Positions 11,597 to 24,701 of a stretch of 49,378 bases of DNA are shown piece after piece. The DNA is from Leucogyrophana mollusca (taxonomy: Eukaryota; Basidiomycota; Agaricomycetes; Boletales): NCBI GenBank assembly GCA_021014945.1, contig MU266540.1, positions 1 through 49,378 of the forward strand, given 5' to 3'. The notes beneath the pieces were generated by a model, which worked only from the letters and a program-made list of their open reading frames with translations, was not told the origin of the DNA and did no database searches. Numbering within the stretch: the stretch's first letter is position 1; each line of letters begins with the position of its first letter. Both the position numbers and the translations under genes were made by a program.

Positions 11597-14500
11597 TCAT
11601 TCGTCCCAAGCCATGGCAAGCCATTCGAGAGCACCATCAGCGTCACCTTTCCATTCGTTCGTTAGCTCTTCCAACGCCCGAGCAGCCACTGCCGATTTCT
11701 CGATTTCCTTCTTGTTGGCCTTCAGAACTGCAGCTGCAGCTTCTAGAAATGCACTTCGCAACGGACCAGGCTCGCTGGGACAAAGCGGAGGGCGTGTCAA
11801 CTCGCGGCTGGCGATGATAATCTCGTCCGCAGGTATTTGGGCGCATTGGAGGAAGGGCTGGTATTGATGCGGGAAGTTTGCATGACGCCATCCATCCTCC
11901 ACCACGTTGGTTGCAACAGCGGCCACAGCCCCGGCATACTTCTTCCCGGAAGGAGTTTCCCCTATGGCGCAGTCCTCTGCCGCCAAGCGCGCTAGTAACA
12001 GCTGAACCCAATGCCGTGAGTATGATTCAGAACGTGTAACTGATCTTTATTGCGTACCTTCAGGCTCACAATGACTCGCCAGTAGCAAGCTCCTCCATGA
12101 ACTCTGTCACGGGCCAGCCGCGACTCCTGCTCCTCTGCCTTCGCCAAGTAACGCCACAGCAAGTGCTCTATTCGCGAGTCTCTTGCGGACATCAGATGCC
12201 GCCTGACGAGGTTCATGAACGTGGCGAAAGGACGTCCAGGCGGACGAGTGATGGGCTTTAACATGTTTCTGTGGGCAAGCATCGTATATCCCACATGCAA
12301 TAGCGCATCGAGTGCTCTCTCTCTCCCAGTGTCTGAAATGTTCGGGTCTTGTACCGTGTTCGTGATCCTGTAGAGAGCGTAGAACGAAACTCCTTCCTTT
12401 ATCGCGAACTGCGTCAACGAAATAAGGGCCTTGCCATACGGTTCTCTTTCCCAATCTTTTGAATGATTGGCAGCGACCAAAGCATGGAGTTTCTCGTATG
12501 TGTCCCGGAACAAATACCCAACGGCGCGATTCTCCAGTGCCTCCCACAGCTCCGATGGGATATATTCTGCAAACCGTTCAACGACCGAGAAGTCAACCTG
12601 GTCACAATAGGAAGCCATGATCGACTCCTGAAGATTAGCCGGGCCAGACTCCCGAGCCACCGCACACTTTAACCACGCTGTTCTCGCGGCTAAGTGTCCA
12701 GTCAGGATTGGCACCACGACTGATTGCGCCCAAAGCTTTTTGATCGAGGGCGCCATAGATGCCCCGCCATAACTGAGCAAGGCGGTGGCAACAGGCCGAT
12801 CATTGCTGATAGTGGGCATCGGAATAGAACCGTTACGCGCAAGATCCCAAGTATCTGCGGATAGCTCGGTCCTTTCGTCCAGCCGCTGAGCAATCCCGAC
12901 GAATGTGGTCAACAAAGTCCACGTGCTATTGTCATTCCTGCTTCCTATCACGAGTGCAGTCACTCCAATTTCAGCCACGGCCTCTACGACATAAGAGGAG
13001 ATCGCGTCCGGGGCTTCCAGCAGGCCAGACTGAGCGTATCCCATGATGGTCGTGTCATCCAGCACACCTCGGCGAAACAGCGGCGCAAGAAGTTGAATAA
13101 ACAATTTTTGTGTCGACATCTTGATTGCGGGTCCCTGTTTCGTAGTATCGTCTGTTTGCACTCTAGTTTTATGCAGCATGCTCCGTTCTTGGCTGAACGA
13201 TAGCAGACGTGACACGTATTCTCGGGCGTCCGACGGCCGGAGAGTTGTGATTGACCTGATAGTGATAGCTTGTCGGTGCCAGCTTGAAGCGCTCACGTCC
13301 TGCATAACTTGGAATGCCTCGTCCTGCCCAAGGCCAGGGATTGCAAGACGGCGGACAGCAGACAAAATCGACATTTGTGTTCCTCGGTTCTCTGGCGAGG
13401 CTGGTGCAGCGAAGACGACGGCAAGCAGCTGTCTGAGTTCAGATACGGATAGAGTAGGAAGGACGAAGGAAAGCAGTTTGCAGGGGAAGGTCGCTGCGGG
13501 TGCGTTGTTGTAGCCGCTAACGTAGTTCTTGCACTTGGTCATGAAGTTTCGCGGCACCCGCACATTGTGCACTGCATATTCAACGACTCCGCACGAACTT
13601 GAAACGGAGCTGCCCTCCGGTCGAGGGACACCGAGGAGCGTCAAGAGAAACGCGATAGCAAAAACTGCAAACCGGTGTGCGGTGCGGAGGGATGCGCCAC
13701 GGAGTCCATGTTTTGGGATCAGGATCTGAAACAAGTCCCGCTCGCTCAGGTCCGGGTTTCTGAGCACGGTGAGCGGGCTGGTCGCCTCAAAATCGGGGAT
13801 ACGTCTTCGTGTGGGAGGCATAAGAGCCTGCGGATCGAAATCACCACAAGGTGGTTCAACATTTTCTGCAGGATATGGAGGCAATAACGATGCTATGTAC
13901 TGACAAAGTTCCTCGTCCTGCCATAACAGCGGCTGTATGGACGGCAATCGTAGGATGAACGCCGTCGTCAGGTCTAAGGCCTGACGTGTTGGGTTGTAGG
14001 CAGAAAAGAGGGCATGCGCTTTCGATATTCTTGTCCCAGGAAACAGGTTAACGAAAGTCTTCACGGCGCTTGCGAACTGCGTTGGGTGCCAATCGAGCTT
14101 GTCAGCTTGCTCGTCGAGAGTTCTTTGGGCATCTTTGAATAACACTCTTTCTACATATTCCCAGAGAGGGCCGGATGCGTGCAAAATGCCTTCCGAGGTC
14201 AGGGATTCCTTAATCGCGAGTGGGAATGGCAGGAAGTGCCTGTGGGGTCCCCTGCTGAGCTGTGAATATCTCTCCTTGAGCATGGACGCGTCTGGCTGGG
14301 AGAACTTTGAGCGATAGGTGAGATACAATGCCTCACGCTCTTGTCCGATGGCTTCAATGAAGGGGAGTATTCCCGGGAGGATGCGCTGGTGAACCTTCAA
14401 CGATTCGTGGGGTCCCTCGATGCGACAAGGTATGTTGTGGATGTTGTCGAATGCGAATAGCTCGGGATATTCAACAACACGCATGCGCTCCCACTGCATC

Positions 14501-16679
14501 CAGAGCTCGACCAGTGGGGCTAACATAATTGTCTGGAGTTCGTCGATGTTGTCAATGAGAGTGGGGTAGATAATGTTGATGAGGTCTGTAAGATAATTAG
14601 TATTCCTACCCACACGGCATGTAAACTTTACGCACCACAACGTTTCTGGATGAGCCTCATCAACAACGTCCGAAATTCCGCAAATTCCACTTTAATCGTC
14701 CCCTGGTGTCCCGGTTCTCCAATCCAGACACGCAGGAGTTCCATCAATATCCCGACGGCTCGATTTGTCACACCGCACCACACTTGAAGCGTTTCAACGT
14801 TCAGCATACCCTTTGTCCTGCTACATGAAAACACCCCCGTAGGGCCCGCGAGGAACCGGATCAGCGTGCCATTTGCGGAACCCGTGAGCCAGGTGAAGAG
14901 CTTCGGGGACGTGAGCGGGTCCTTCGCGAAGCGGTTGACAGCCCAGGCGAGCGCATCGATGAAGAGGGAGGGACCTTGCGAGAGAACGGCGAGCGAAAGA
15001 GCTGCCCAGACGAAATCGGGGCGTGAGTCTCGGCTGCGGGATGCGAGCTGCTTCAGCTCATCAATGGCCGTCTTGCATGCTTCAAGTTCCCCTGCGCTAT
15101 GGTCTACTTCTATGGTGTCACTTTTCCTAGTGGGGAGACGAAGCATTGTACGCGCAGCGCCAACTTGCACCGCACGCAGGCCTGCACTGACAGTGCCTGG
15201 TGCCTGTGCATCTGCGGCGCGTAGACAGTCCAGCATGCCGATGTCCCCCCAGAACACCTTCGGGACATCATATCCAAGGAAGTCATCTCCCCACGACTCA
15301 GTCCCGATGTGCAGTAGCATCTTCATATGTTTGGGGAGAAGCAGCCCAATGATCTTCGGCACACATTTCGGGACAAGCACAGGCGTAGCGGGGACGTCAA
15401 GGAGATCTTCCCCCGTCTTCGCAATGTGCCAGAGGTTGAGGAGTGGGAAGCGTGCGGGGCGGGGAAGGCGGCGCAGGGCCTTCCAGAGGCGTTCATCGGT
15501 CCAAGCCGTAGTATTTGTGTATTCGAGGTGTCTGAGCAGGGCCAGAAGGTATCCCGTACAGGTACTAGTTGGCGAGGTGAGAGCATCGTTGACGGACAGC
15601 AACAACCACTCCCCCGGCGATTTCCCGAATTCGTGGAGCGCGATGTCAATGAGGGGTTGTGCCAATGACCAGCTCCAGTTCGCCTGACCATACGCGGCGC
15701 TAATCTGAGCAAGAAGCGTGCATTGTGCGATCGCAACACCGAAAATTGTGCTTGGGTCTTTTCGCTTGCGAATCCGAAGGAGGGACGCAGTGTATTTGAC
15801 GAGTGCCGCTAACGTGGGATCCCCGCCAAGTTTGAGCTGGGAGCGGGCGGCGTGGTTAGTCGTGTAGGATGCATACTGCATCAAGAAGGCGGTGGCGAAG
15901 GTGTCCCCATCGGGCCGCTTGATGACATTTTCGAGGGCGATAAACAGCTGCTGTGGGTCCTCGGCAACGATGCCTAGTGGTATATCTACGGGTGCGTTGA
16001 TGTGCTCTAGAAGGATGTCACCTATGACATCTGGGTGGCGTCGCGCGAGACGTCGCCAGGTGGTGTCATCGAACCACTGTGCGGCGCAGTGTTGGATGAC
16101 GGAGCGCAACACGGGTCGCGAAGCGGCAAGGATGAGCGGAGAACCGGACAGCGCGACGCGTGCATATCGCGAGATGGGCGTGGGCGACCCCGTACGGGAC
16201 AGAAATGGGAATATTGCAGCCAGGACTCCATCTACGAGTCTGGAGTGGCGTGATCGACTCAGGTTGCGAAAGAGGAGATGGGCGACGTATTGCGGCACGG
16301 CGGAGTCAATGAGTTCCACCATGCCATTTACCATGTCGTCGTCCCCCATATTGGAGGCGGAGGAGCTCTGCACCCACAATCGTGAGACGAGTTTGACGGC
16401 GGTGAGGACCACTTGCTTGTGAGGCGACGTCTTGAGCGCGCCCAGCGCCCATGTGAGTGAATCCGAGATGCGGAGGAGGAATGCAACGTCGTTTGGGGTT
16501 AATCTCGATCTGGAGGGGTGCTCGGAGTCAGAGTCAGGTGTGATCTCGTCCTGTAACAGGAGGCGTTGGGACGGGGTGAGTGATAGCCAGAACGTGCGGA
16601 GCCTCAAGTTCCGCTGGGAAGGGGGAAGGTCGTACAGCTCAGCCGAGAAGGAGGCTAATGCTGCGCTCATCGGACTCAT
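11597..16679 (-). CDS. Large uncharacterised protein, about 1658 aa, three exons
   Basis: Minus-strand exons are 16679-14636, 14585-12058 and 12001-11597, with introns of 50 and 56 bp. They join in one frame of 1658 residues ending at TGA 11599-11597. The ATG at 16679 (MSPMSAALASFS) is the first good Met. Upstream lies a strong intron (GTAAGT donor at about 16754, TAATAG acceptor just before 16694) and a basic segment SRPPKPTERRKR in the matching frame, but no ATG for it, so the real N-terminus may extend further. The protein is Leu/Ala-rich and appears mainly helical, suggesting HEAT/ARM-like repeats. No catalytic motif, transmembrane run or signal peptide is evident. It diverges from URB2. 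I considered the partner URB1/NPA1, but recognised none of its landmarks. Function unknown. Confidence 0.7.
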
Positions 16680-17676
16680 ATTGCGTTGACCTATTAAAAT
16701 GTTCCGATTGTCAGCGTCGTCGACATCGTCGTTGCGCATTCTAGGGAATACACTTGAACTTACGTTTCCGGCGTTCTGTAGGTTTTGGTGGTCGGCTAGA
16801 AGCATCCAATCTACTTATGCAAAAAAATATAAGCGCCTAAGACGAGTCAGAACGTATGGATCGTTGTTGTCACTTGTGGGCCATACGATCCATCCTAAGT
16901 ATAAGTATCTCGAATTACAATTCAAAGGTCACATCAGAGTTCGCGTATCTGATCACTGATGCTGGCGGACTTGCACTCCCCTGTCCACTTTTAGAAACCA
17001 ACACCTGTGATAAAGATTTTCAATTTGCGCACTTGGGGCCTTGGACTCCCCATATCAGCCCTGTTGTCATTGGCCAAGATACGACACTTCAAAGCAACTG
17101 GGGTTCGGAGAACTGCTCCATGGTCTCCGAATGGAAGGATGGGGCACGTCCTGGCGCGTGGCAAAGAGGGGTGAAAGTGGTTAAAATGGGCTGTTCTTGA
17201 GTCATGACAGTTATGTGTTGATGTGACATCAAGATCTATATTGACGGGAAGGAAAGATGCGATCTCTTCGGCGGAAAGGGTTTGTTGACAGTGAGAACAT
17301 TGATTCAAATCACGACTCACGAGTGCTGCATCCTCAGGGAACTAATAACGTGCGGTTCGCCTCTTGGACCTCCGAGTCTGACGTTTCTTCTGGCTGCATC
17401 ATGCACGGAACAACGTGAATTCAAATCTGACTGTTCCAATTTTACACGGGCACAAACAGTCTCACATTGAAAACAAAAGGCTAGTAAACCGTACAACTCG
17501 AAAGCTCTTCATGATCAAGTTGTTGCAATTGAAAGTCTGGGTAAATGGGTTGGTAAATGGCATCTCGGCACCCAATCCCACCAACTGGGTCACGTGCCAA
17601 TAATTTCCTGCTAACGAATCGACCAGTAGACTGGAGGGATAACCATGAACTTGGTACAGGTGACGACGGAATAGCC
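16680..17676. promoter_or_regulatory. Divergent upstream region between the large protein gene and URB2
   Basis: About 1 kb shared by two divergent genes. It holds the probable 5' intron of the minus-strand gene (about 16694-16754). A minus-strand open frame at 17320-16991 (109 codons, starting MSRDLNQCSHCQQTLSAEEI, with one CxxC) reads like a protein N-terminus for about 35 residues and then loses quality. It could be a first exon of the minus gene or a small gene; neither is proven. Confidence 0.35.
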
Positions 17677-20600
17677 ATGTCTGCGTATTGCCAGTCATCA
17701 CAAAGCTTTGTTCGCGCTCTCAAGGCGCCAACCGACCCTCCCAATCCCAATGACCCCACAAAAATCGAAATCGCCCGCGAAGCTTGGGATAATACCGCTT
17801 TCTACGTTCTAAACAAAGGAGAAGTCATAACAGACTGGATACTAACGCGTTTACTCAAGGATAAGGCGAAAGAGGCGTAAGTATCCTTATTGTCTTTTCT
17901 ACGAGGGCCCATTTATCTAGCCTTTCCCTTAGAGCAGCAAATCCCTTAGCAGATTTAAGCTTCTGGACGTTGCTGAAGGATGTGGTCTGTCAACCAGCAT
18001 CTTTGCAAGCTGCTCGACCAACCAAAACCTGGCTCATACCTCTACTAAACCGTACTCCTCTTGCACCTATAGTGCTCGCGCTCTTGGGCCTCTTCGGGAG
18101 CATTGAAGCCGAACGAACGAAAACACTTTCCAACGTTATCCGCCCATGCTTTGCAACGCTGTGGTCCACGGGCGTCCATAAGATAACTGTCGATGTATTG
18201 CTCGATTGCTTTGGCGTAGTGGTGGAAGTCTTCGAGAGATGTAGGGATGATGAGCACCTCACGCACATCTGCCTCATGATTTCCGCGTCTTACCGTGCCT
18301 CCCTCGGGAACACTGCCAATAAAAAAAAGGTTGAGTCGTTCTGAAGCCTGTATGAACTCCAATTAACGAGCGCATCTCTTATATGCTAGATACACTCGTC
18401 CTTCGTCCAGGCTCACCTGAAAAACTGGATACGATGCGTGGATCAACTGGTTCTGGGATCAGCAGAGGGTTGCTTTCTCACTTTAATGGAAGATGTATAT
18501 GACGCAGGAATCGACACCCTTTTTAGCCTTGACGCCCTTCGCCAAGCCAAAGACACCATCTCCGAAGACATCCTCTTTGACTCTCTTCGCAAAAACTCCC
18601 AATCGTCTCCGGATCAGGTTCTCGTTATCCTCCCCCGCCTCTTCTTGTCGTTCGTACAGTGCGTTCGAAAACATCGCGGTGCCTTATTCAGCCAATCATC
18701 GACTCAGCAATCTGGACGCTCCGTCGAGGACGTAAAATCTGCTGGGATGGGTTTTTTCGCATCATGTGACTCGCTCATGGACCTGACGAGCAATGGCGAG
18801 CAGACTTGGAGGACGAGAACAGCGTTGCTGGCTATTGTAGACCAAGAGAAACTTCTCGGGCAATTCCAGCCGGAATCCCAGCAGACGCTGCTACGCAGCA
18901 GAGAGCTCGCAGTTGGTGTGCTTGTCGCTGCGTGGAAAGGTGGGTGGTGTAGTGTCGGTTGGCGGCTCTCAACGTTCATCTACCTCTAGTAGAACAAGCA
19001 GCGATTACGAACCTCGCCACAGACGTCCTCTCAGCTCTTATCCAGATAGACTACGATCTAGTGCAACCCGCACTGTCTCGTATTTTGCCCAGGACGATAA
19101 TAGTAGGTTCCCTCTCTAGCAGCCCACCTTTGCTTCCAGGCTCAACGTTTACCATAGGCAGCACAGTCAGATGCTGCCTCCACTTTCCTCGAGCTTGTTC
19201 TCCAATACCACGTGAAAACTCGTACCGTCGATGTTCACATCTTGAGTATTCTGACCGCCCTATCCGATTCACATCTGTCATCCCACCCTGGAGGTCCTCG
19301 AGGGGGCTATCAAGCAGCATTCTCTGGTCCCGTATTCAGCATCACCCACCTCGGTCGACTTTCTAAATCTATCCACTCCTTCCTTACACCAAATCAAAGT
19401 ACCAAAATTGCTAACCATGTATTTCAGGCACTAAAAGAGGCATGGACCCGGTTCTACGAAGCGGAAACCCAGGCCATTGCCAATACGGGAGATGGATCCA
19501 GGAAGAAACGACGAAAGAGTGCTACCCAGGTCTCCGATCAAGGCAGCGACCGTGAAGCTGTCAGCGTGATATTCTCATTAACGAGCAGATTGGCCTCCCT
19601 CGTTCTCGCCGCTCTTCCATTACATTCTGTCCCCCCAGCCGCTCGCGAGGAGCTCGTTGGTCTACTCGGGACGGCACAGCAGCTCTCACGTGAAGTCATT
19701 GCGTCGCTCCTCGACTTGATGCGGCCGGAGAATCGTAGTGAAGCATGGGCACCGCAGATCGTTGCTGCTGCGTGCTTCCGTTTTCAGAACCAGTTAGGGA
19801 CAATGGGCCAAGTTGGCCTTAAACCAGCATACGAAGGGGCCCCCCGCTCTGAGATGCTCGAGGCCACACAGCACGACGAAACCCTACCCGAGTTAACCCT
19901 GGAGATTGTATGCTGTATGTTTGTTTATGCGAGTGACCACTCAGATCTTTCACACAGTTCCGGAGTCTAATGAGCCAACTGGAAGACAGTGACCAAACGC
20001 ACACCTGCGATGTCCTTGATGCCGCCCTGCTATACTTAGAACGGCACTTTACCCCTCAGAGTGCAAGGTGGTCAGGTATATCCTGTCATCTGTCGATAGG
20101 TGAACGGGGGAGACATGAGGCCTCCCTAGCTCTGCTTCATCTCCTCGTGGATAGGTGGCTTTCTGTCATCGAGTGAGTTTTAATTGAAGCAGCACGTGAG
20201 CAGATCCAGCAGCTCAACCTTTTTAGCTCACAAGACCCAAAAAAATCGTTGGATCGCTTGGTCAAAGTGATCCTGGATATTCCCTTTGTCCAAGGCGGTC
20301 CTTTACAGTTGGAGACAGAACTATTGTCCAGTCATGTCGCCATACAGTTGATGCATTCTGCGCATTTTTGGGAGCTTCCAAACATAAGGGGTGAGCGTTC
20401 TTCTGTGATGTTTCGTCTTCCCTGGCTAACAATCGTATCCTCAAGCTTCGTTCTTATCTGCCATCAACAGCAGAACTGCAGTTCTGGAAGAGATAGACCT
20501 GGCGAAGGCGCGCTCTTGCAAGAACCTGAAAAGACTGAAGGTCGATGCAGCTGCGGTCGAGAAGGCGTGTTTCGCCTATACGCTACTCCTTTACGTCCCC

Positions 20601-22821
20601 CCAGAATATTACACCCGCTCATCTCGTTCTGATCTCGTTCGGAGAGCGTTGATGGCCGATGCTGTAGCTTGTTTGATGCTGAAGGACAAAGAACAAGACT
20701 CACGCGGCGCAACACAATTACTGGTAGTGATACGCGTGTTTCTGAACCGCATGGCCGAGTACATGAATTCTTCCGACTCCTCTGTGAGTCCATCCCAGCT
20801 CTTATCGTTGCCTCGTTCACTCACAAGTGCTGGTAAAGATATCTCGTCATCTTCTAGAACACCTTATAAACCCACCTTCCAGCATCACTTCCCCTTCTCC
20901 TATTCTACAAGAGGTAACCCTGGACTTGGCCGAGCTACACTTGCTGTGAGTACAATCTTTAATTCGCTATGCTCCCTAGCAGTCACCTTAACATCACACC
21001 TTCAGTACATTGTTACGATCTTCGGATGAGAGCGCAATAGAAGCTGCCACTGATGTGGTATCACAGCTTTCGACCGCTAAGCCCTTTGGACAGCTTGCCA
21101 GCCAGGAGCAGTGGGCCCACGAAATCATCCGCCAGAGCGTTCTACGTCTCATCGCGCGACTACCAGAAGTTTCCGCAACAAGGTAACGCGGATCGTCCTA
21201 GCCTCCGCCCCGTCTAACAGCGGTTTCAGTGTCTCAAAGCAAGTTCACCAATCGTTGAAGGGCCTGTATGACATTCTTCAATCTACGCTAGCGCCGCAAA
21301 TGGCTGCGTATTTCGCGCAATCGACTTCTACAGAGCAAACACATCCAGAGTGCAGCAAAGTCGCTGCTTGGTCTCATTTGCTATCTCTTGGTCACTGGCT
21401 CGGCTATTCTGGTAAGCTGACGGACCACCACTATGAACGACCACTCAAGCCAATGAATCAGAATCTGACACCGTCTGCCTGGGTCAAAACATTGCAGCCA
21501 CTTTACTGAGAAATTCACGGTCATCGGGTCGTACACCTTGCCTTGAATCTCCCTCAGGGGACATTTGTTCAAGTACCTTGGACCTTTTGTTCGAGGAGCT
21601 CTTTTCTTTACCTGCACTCGACCATTCTCGGCGACTTGACGTCATAGCAGCGGTCTATATGGCGTTTTCGGGAGACAAGGAAACCGCCGGTGAGGGTGCT
21701 TCCTCCTTGCATTTGCTTCCCTCCTTGATTCTTTGTTCACAGCGCAATTCGATAGACGCGTGGAGCAAGCATGCAAGCGACTCGCTATGCCGGACTTCTC
21801 CCACCTTCTGGGTGTCCTGTATGACGGAATAGTCCATGATGACTTGCTCCCAGCTGAGCGTGCTCGTTTGGTGCACCTTTCATCCGTCCTCTTGCACAAT
21901 GCACCACAAGGTGGTATTCGTGTATTATATAAGGGCCCTCATTGCTGATGAGCCTAATTCAAGGAACTCTGAAGGTCGTACAAGATTTTGTGACCCGATC
22001 CGTCAATTATTTCGCAAGTTATTCCAGGACGGACCCGGGTTCAACGGATTTACGAAACTGTATGCTTGAATTCACTGCTCAACACTGCTCAGATAGAGTG
22101 AGTACAACTTGAATTACATCACTGCGCAACTCGTGCTGACTACACCTAGCCCGCTGCGCTACGCTCTTCAGACATCGGTAGCATCTGGTGTCTCCTTTCA
22201 AAAATTCTTTCAGGGTCCACCACACATGACCCCGTCACGTCGTTGACCATCTTCCATCATATCATCGCTACTATCAGCGCACTTGTACGCCTGCGTCGCG
22301 ACCTTGTTGTCAACACTCTTCCCCACTTGGGTATGGTCCTCCGCCAGCTGATCATGACTATGCGGAGTTTGCGTCCTCAGCTAGGAGCAAAACAGAGCAA
22401 AATCGTTACCGATACTCTACCTGCCTGGATAAATCCTTCGCATCCCCTCTCGGGGGATGAAGGCCGCGCTCTTGCGCGCCTTCTCACGACCCTCACCACG
22501 AAAACCGTCCCGCGCACCCATATACACTCCACCGTTGTTGCATCGAACGAAGCGCAGAAAGCAGAATCCCTTGCAAAAGCCTTCTCCAAACATGCTGCCT
22601 ATGTCCTCACTGCTTACGTCGACGCCATCAATGACCCTCTCTGCGTTCTGGCCGCGGATGTGCGACGAGAATTGGAGCCAGGATTGTTCTCCCTGTGCGA
22701 GATGACAAGTGAGTATAGTCGTGATGCTGTGATGGCATCCGTACTTGATACCGGCGGGAAGACTATCTTGAAAGCGTTGTGGAAAGAGTTTGAGAAGCAA
22801 CGGTACGTTGGGAAAGGGTAG
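17677..22821 (+). CDS. URB2: Urb2/Npa2 family nucleolar 60S ribosome-assembly factor, 1464 aa
   Basis: Urb2/Npa2 works with Npa1/Urb1, Dbp6, Nop8 and Rsa3 on the earliest pre-60S particles and is needed for 27S pre-rRNA processing. Fifteen exons: 17677-17876, 17933-18329, 18390-18939, 18990-19102, 19158-19907, 19958-20172, 20227-20390, 20446-20783, 20839-20945, 21006-21182, 21230-21411, 21462-21689, 21743-21910, 21964-22097 and 22150-22821. They sum to 4395 bp in one frame. Recognition rests on the N-terminal FVRALKAP…KIEIAREAWDN…DWILTRLLK, and on the C-terminal Urb2 domain: SKHAAYVLTAYVDA, then ELEPGLFSLCEM, ending WKEFEKQRYVGKG. The middle is helical and Leu-rich. It is longer than yeast Urb2, as in other basidiomycetes. 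The exact donor in exon 5 (19907) was chosen for frame. Confidence 0.85.
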
Positions 22822-23097
22822 AAGCCATCCCGGGGAGGGATGGTGGGTCTTTACATTCTACTTATCCGCTTGTCGTACACATCTAATCTGCGGAAATGTA
22901 CGGACGCGTCACTGGGATGCCAGCGCTCTGGACGGCTGATGGTGTTCGCCACAATATAATGGTCGCGACGTCTACTGCGGCGTCGACAGCCCGGCATTTA
23001 GACTTCGTGTGAGAAAGACAGGTATTTAGTAGAACACGAATGTGAACCCATACATAACGTCTAAAGCGCATCTATCTCTTTCGGGATACGTGTATTT

Positions 23098-24701
23098 CTA
23101 CTTTGTCGGCTTGACAGCTTTGACGTACACGTCTCTGAACACACTCTTCTTCTGGGGTCGCATATCCGCGACGGTCCACCCCGATGCCGCCTTTTCTTCC
23201 TTCAACGTCCTCACAAGGCCCAGGAAATCCTCCACTGCTTGAGGTGACGTTTGAATATGCGTCACCAACCTCGAGCCGTTGATCTTGATCGGGTTCTGCA
23301 GTTGTGAAGCGCGTTCTACGATCTCCCAGTACTCGACGCCGATAGGGGCCGGGTCATAGAAGAGCTGAGTAAAACCGTTAGCGCTGATATTTCAAAGGGA
23401 AAGGATATTCACCATGCAGGTTTCAGCCGGACTCAAAATCCCCACCCCGAGCTCTTCGAGGCCTTGTTGCATACGTTTGGCGAGGGAGTGCACGCGGGGA
23501 AGGAGCGGGAAGTTGTTGGTGAGCGCGTACGCTGCTGCACCTACAAGGAAGCCTGTCTGACGCATCCCACCTCCAAAGAGTTTGCGGAACCACCGAGCCT
23601 TGGTGATAAACTTCTTAGACCCGACGAGACAGGTTCCTATCGGCGCGCCTGAAGAGAGGGTTAGGTTACTATGAAAGTGGCGATCGGATGCGACGCGCAC
23701 CAAGCCCCTTGCTTAGGCACAAGCTAACCGAGTCGAATGGGTCGCAAAGTTCCTTCATCGATAAGCCCGTTTCTGCCGCTACGTGCCAAATTCTGGCGCC
23801 GTCAAGATGCATCAAGATATCGTGACTATGGGCATATTCCGAGATTGCCATAACGTCTTCTTGTGGAATGATAGTACCATTGAGCGTATTCTCGAGAGCA
23901 ATGATGCGAGTGGGAGCGCTAGGAAGACATCGATTATTCGACGAGACACAAAAGGGGTGTCAGTGGGAAACATACACATGTACATCAGTCCCAGAAACCA
24001 CTCGCGGCTCGATATCTTCCAATGTCAGGTGGTGATCTATGCCACATCGCAGCCATATTCAGCACACAAGCGACATGTGCAAACCCTTTCACACACCATT
24101 CTCAGGGATGATTGGAATGCTATTTGCGCCTGAATGGAACGCAGCTCCTCCAGCCTCCATGCTGGCAAAAAATATATCAAGCTTCCACCTGGACGGCCAT
24201 TGCTGTCACCAACTGACCGGTATATATGAGAGCGGGCGTCACAAACAACCGAGTAAGGCGGCTGCTCGAGGTGGGTCCGAAGGGCAATCTGGTTCGACAT
24301 CGTGCCGCTAGGGAGAAACAACCCGGCTTCCTTCCCGGTCAGCTGGGCAATATGAGCCTCGAGAGCGGCGGTGGACGGCTCAAAATAAACATCGTCCCCC
24401 AGGGAGGCACGCATGGCATATGCGTTCATCTCCTTCGTCGGTACTACATCCGAGAGCTGTCAGTCCAGCCCTGTCTTCGACCTAGCTCGCTGAGCCAAGT
24501 ACCTGTGATCGTATCCGCTGCGTGTGCGCGTGAGTTCGTGGCACAAAACAATCGGGGGGAGTTCAAGGAAAACTCACACATGAAAGCCCTAGATACCTCT
24601 TCGATCTTGGCGGCATTATCTAAGTCTTGAGTCTTGGTGAGGACGTCAACTTTGACTTCCTCTGCGAGCTGCGCGAGTCTGATGTCAAGAGCGGAAGGCA
24701 T
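23098..24701 (-). CDS. GLY1: L-threonine/allo-threonine aldolase, PLP enzyme, 403 aa
   Basis: It cleaves threonine or allo-threonine to glycine and acetaldehyde, a source of glycine in the cytosol. Minus-strand exons are 24701-24578, 24517-24503, 24443-24218, 24161-24097, 24036-23976, 23918-23701, 23648-23413 and 23364-23098. The joined frame is 1212 bp. Motifs in order: SDTITVPTKEM, GDDVYFEP, GLFLPSGTMSNQIALRTH, EAGGAAFHSGAN, ENTLNGTIIP, HLDGAR with Asp203, and LSKGLGAPIG with the PLP lysine Lys234, then WFRKLFGGGMRQTG. The second exon is only 15 nt and codes for the DTIT of the first motif, so the gene depends on microexon splicing. No targeting signal is visible. It converges with URB2, with 276 bp between stops. 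Confidence 0.92.

Noticed and set aside
14866..15687. 273-codon open frame on the plus strand
   Set aside because: It lies antisense to the long minus-strand exon 16679-14636, has Arg/Ser-rich shadow composition and no domain. GC-rich coding DNA often leaves such open antisense frames.
11597..16679. Identification of the large minus-strand protein as URB1/NPA1, the partner of URB2
   Set aside because: Tempting from the neighbour and length, but I could not find the conserved N-terminal or C-terminal URB1 landmarks, so it is left unnamed.
16679..16805. Start of the large minus gene at ATG 16805 in an unspliced frame
   Set aside because: The reading crosses a strong intron (GTAAGT…CTGAC…TAATAG). 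After splicing this ATG leads straight to a stop, so 16679 was preferred.
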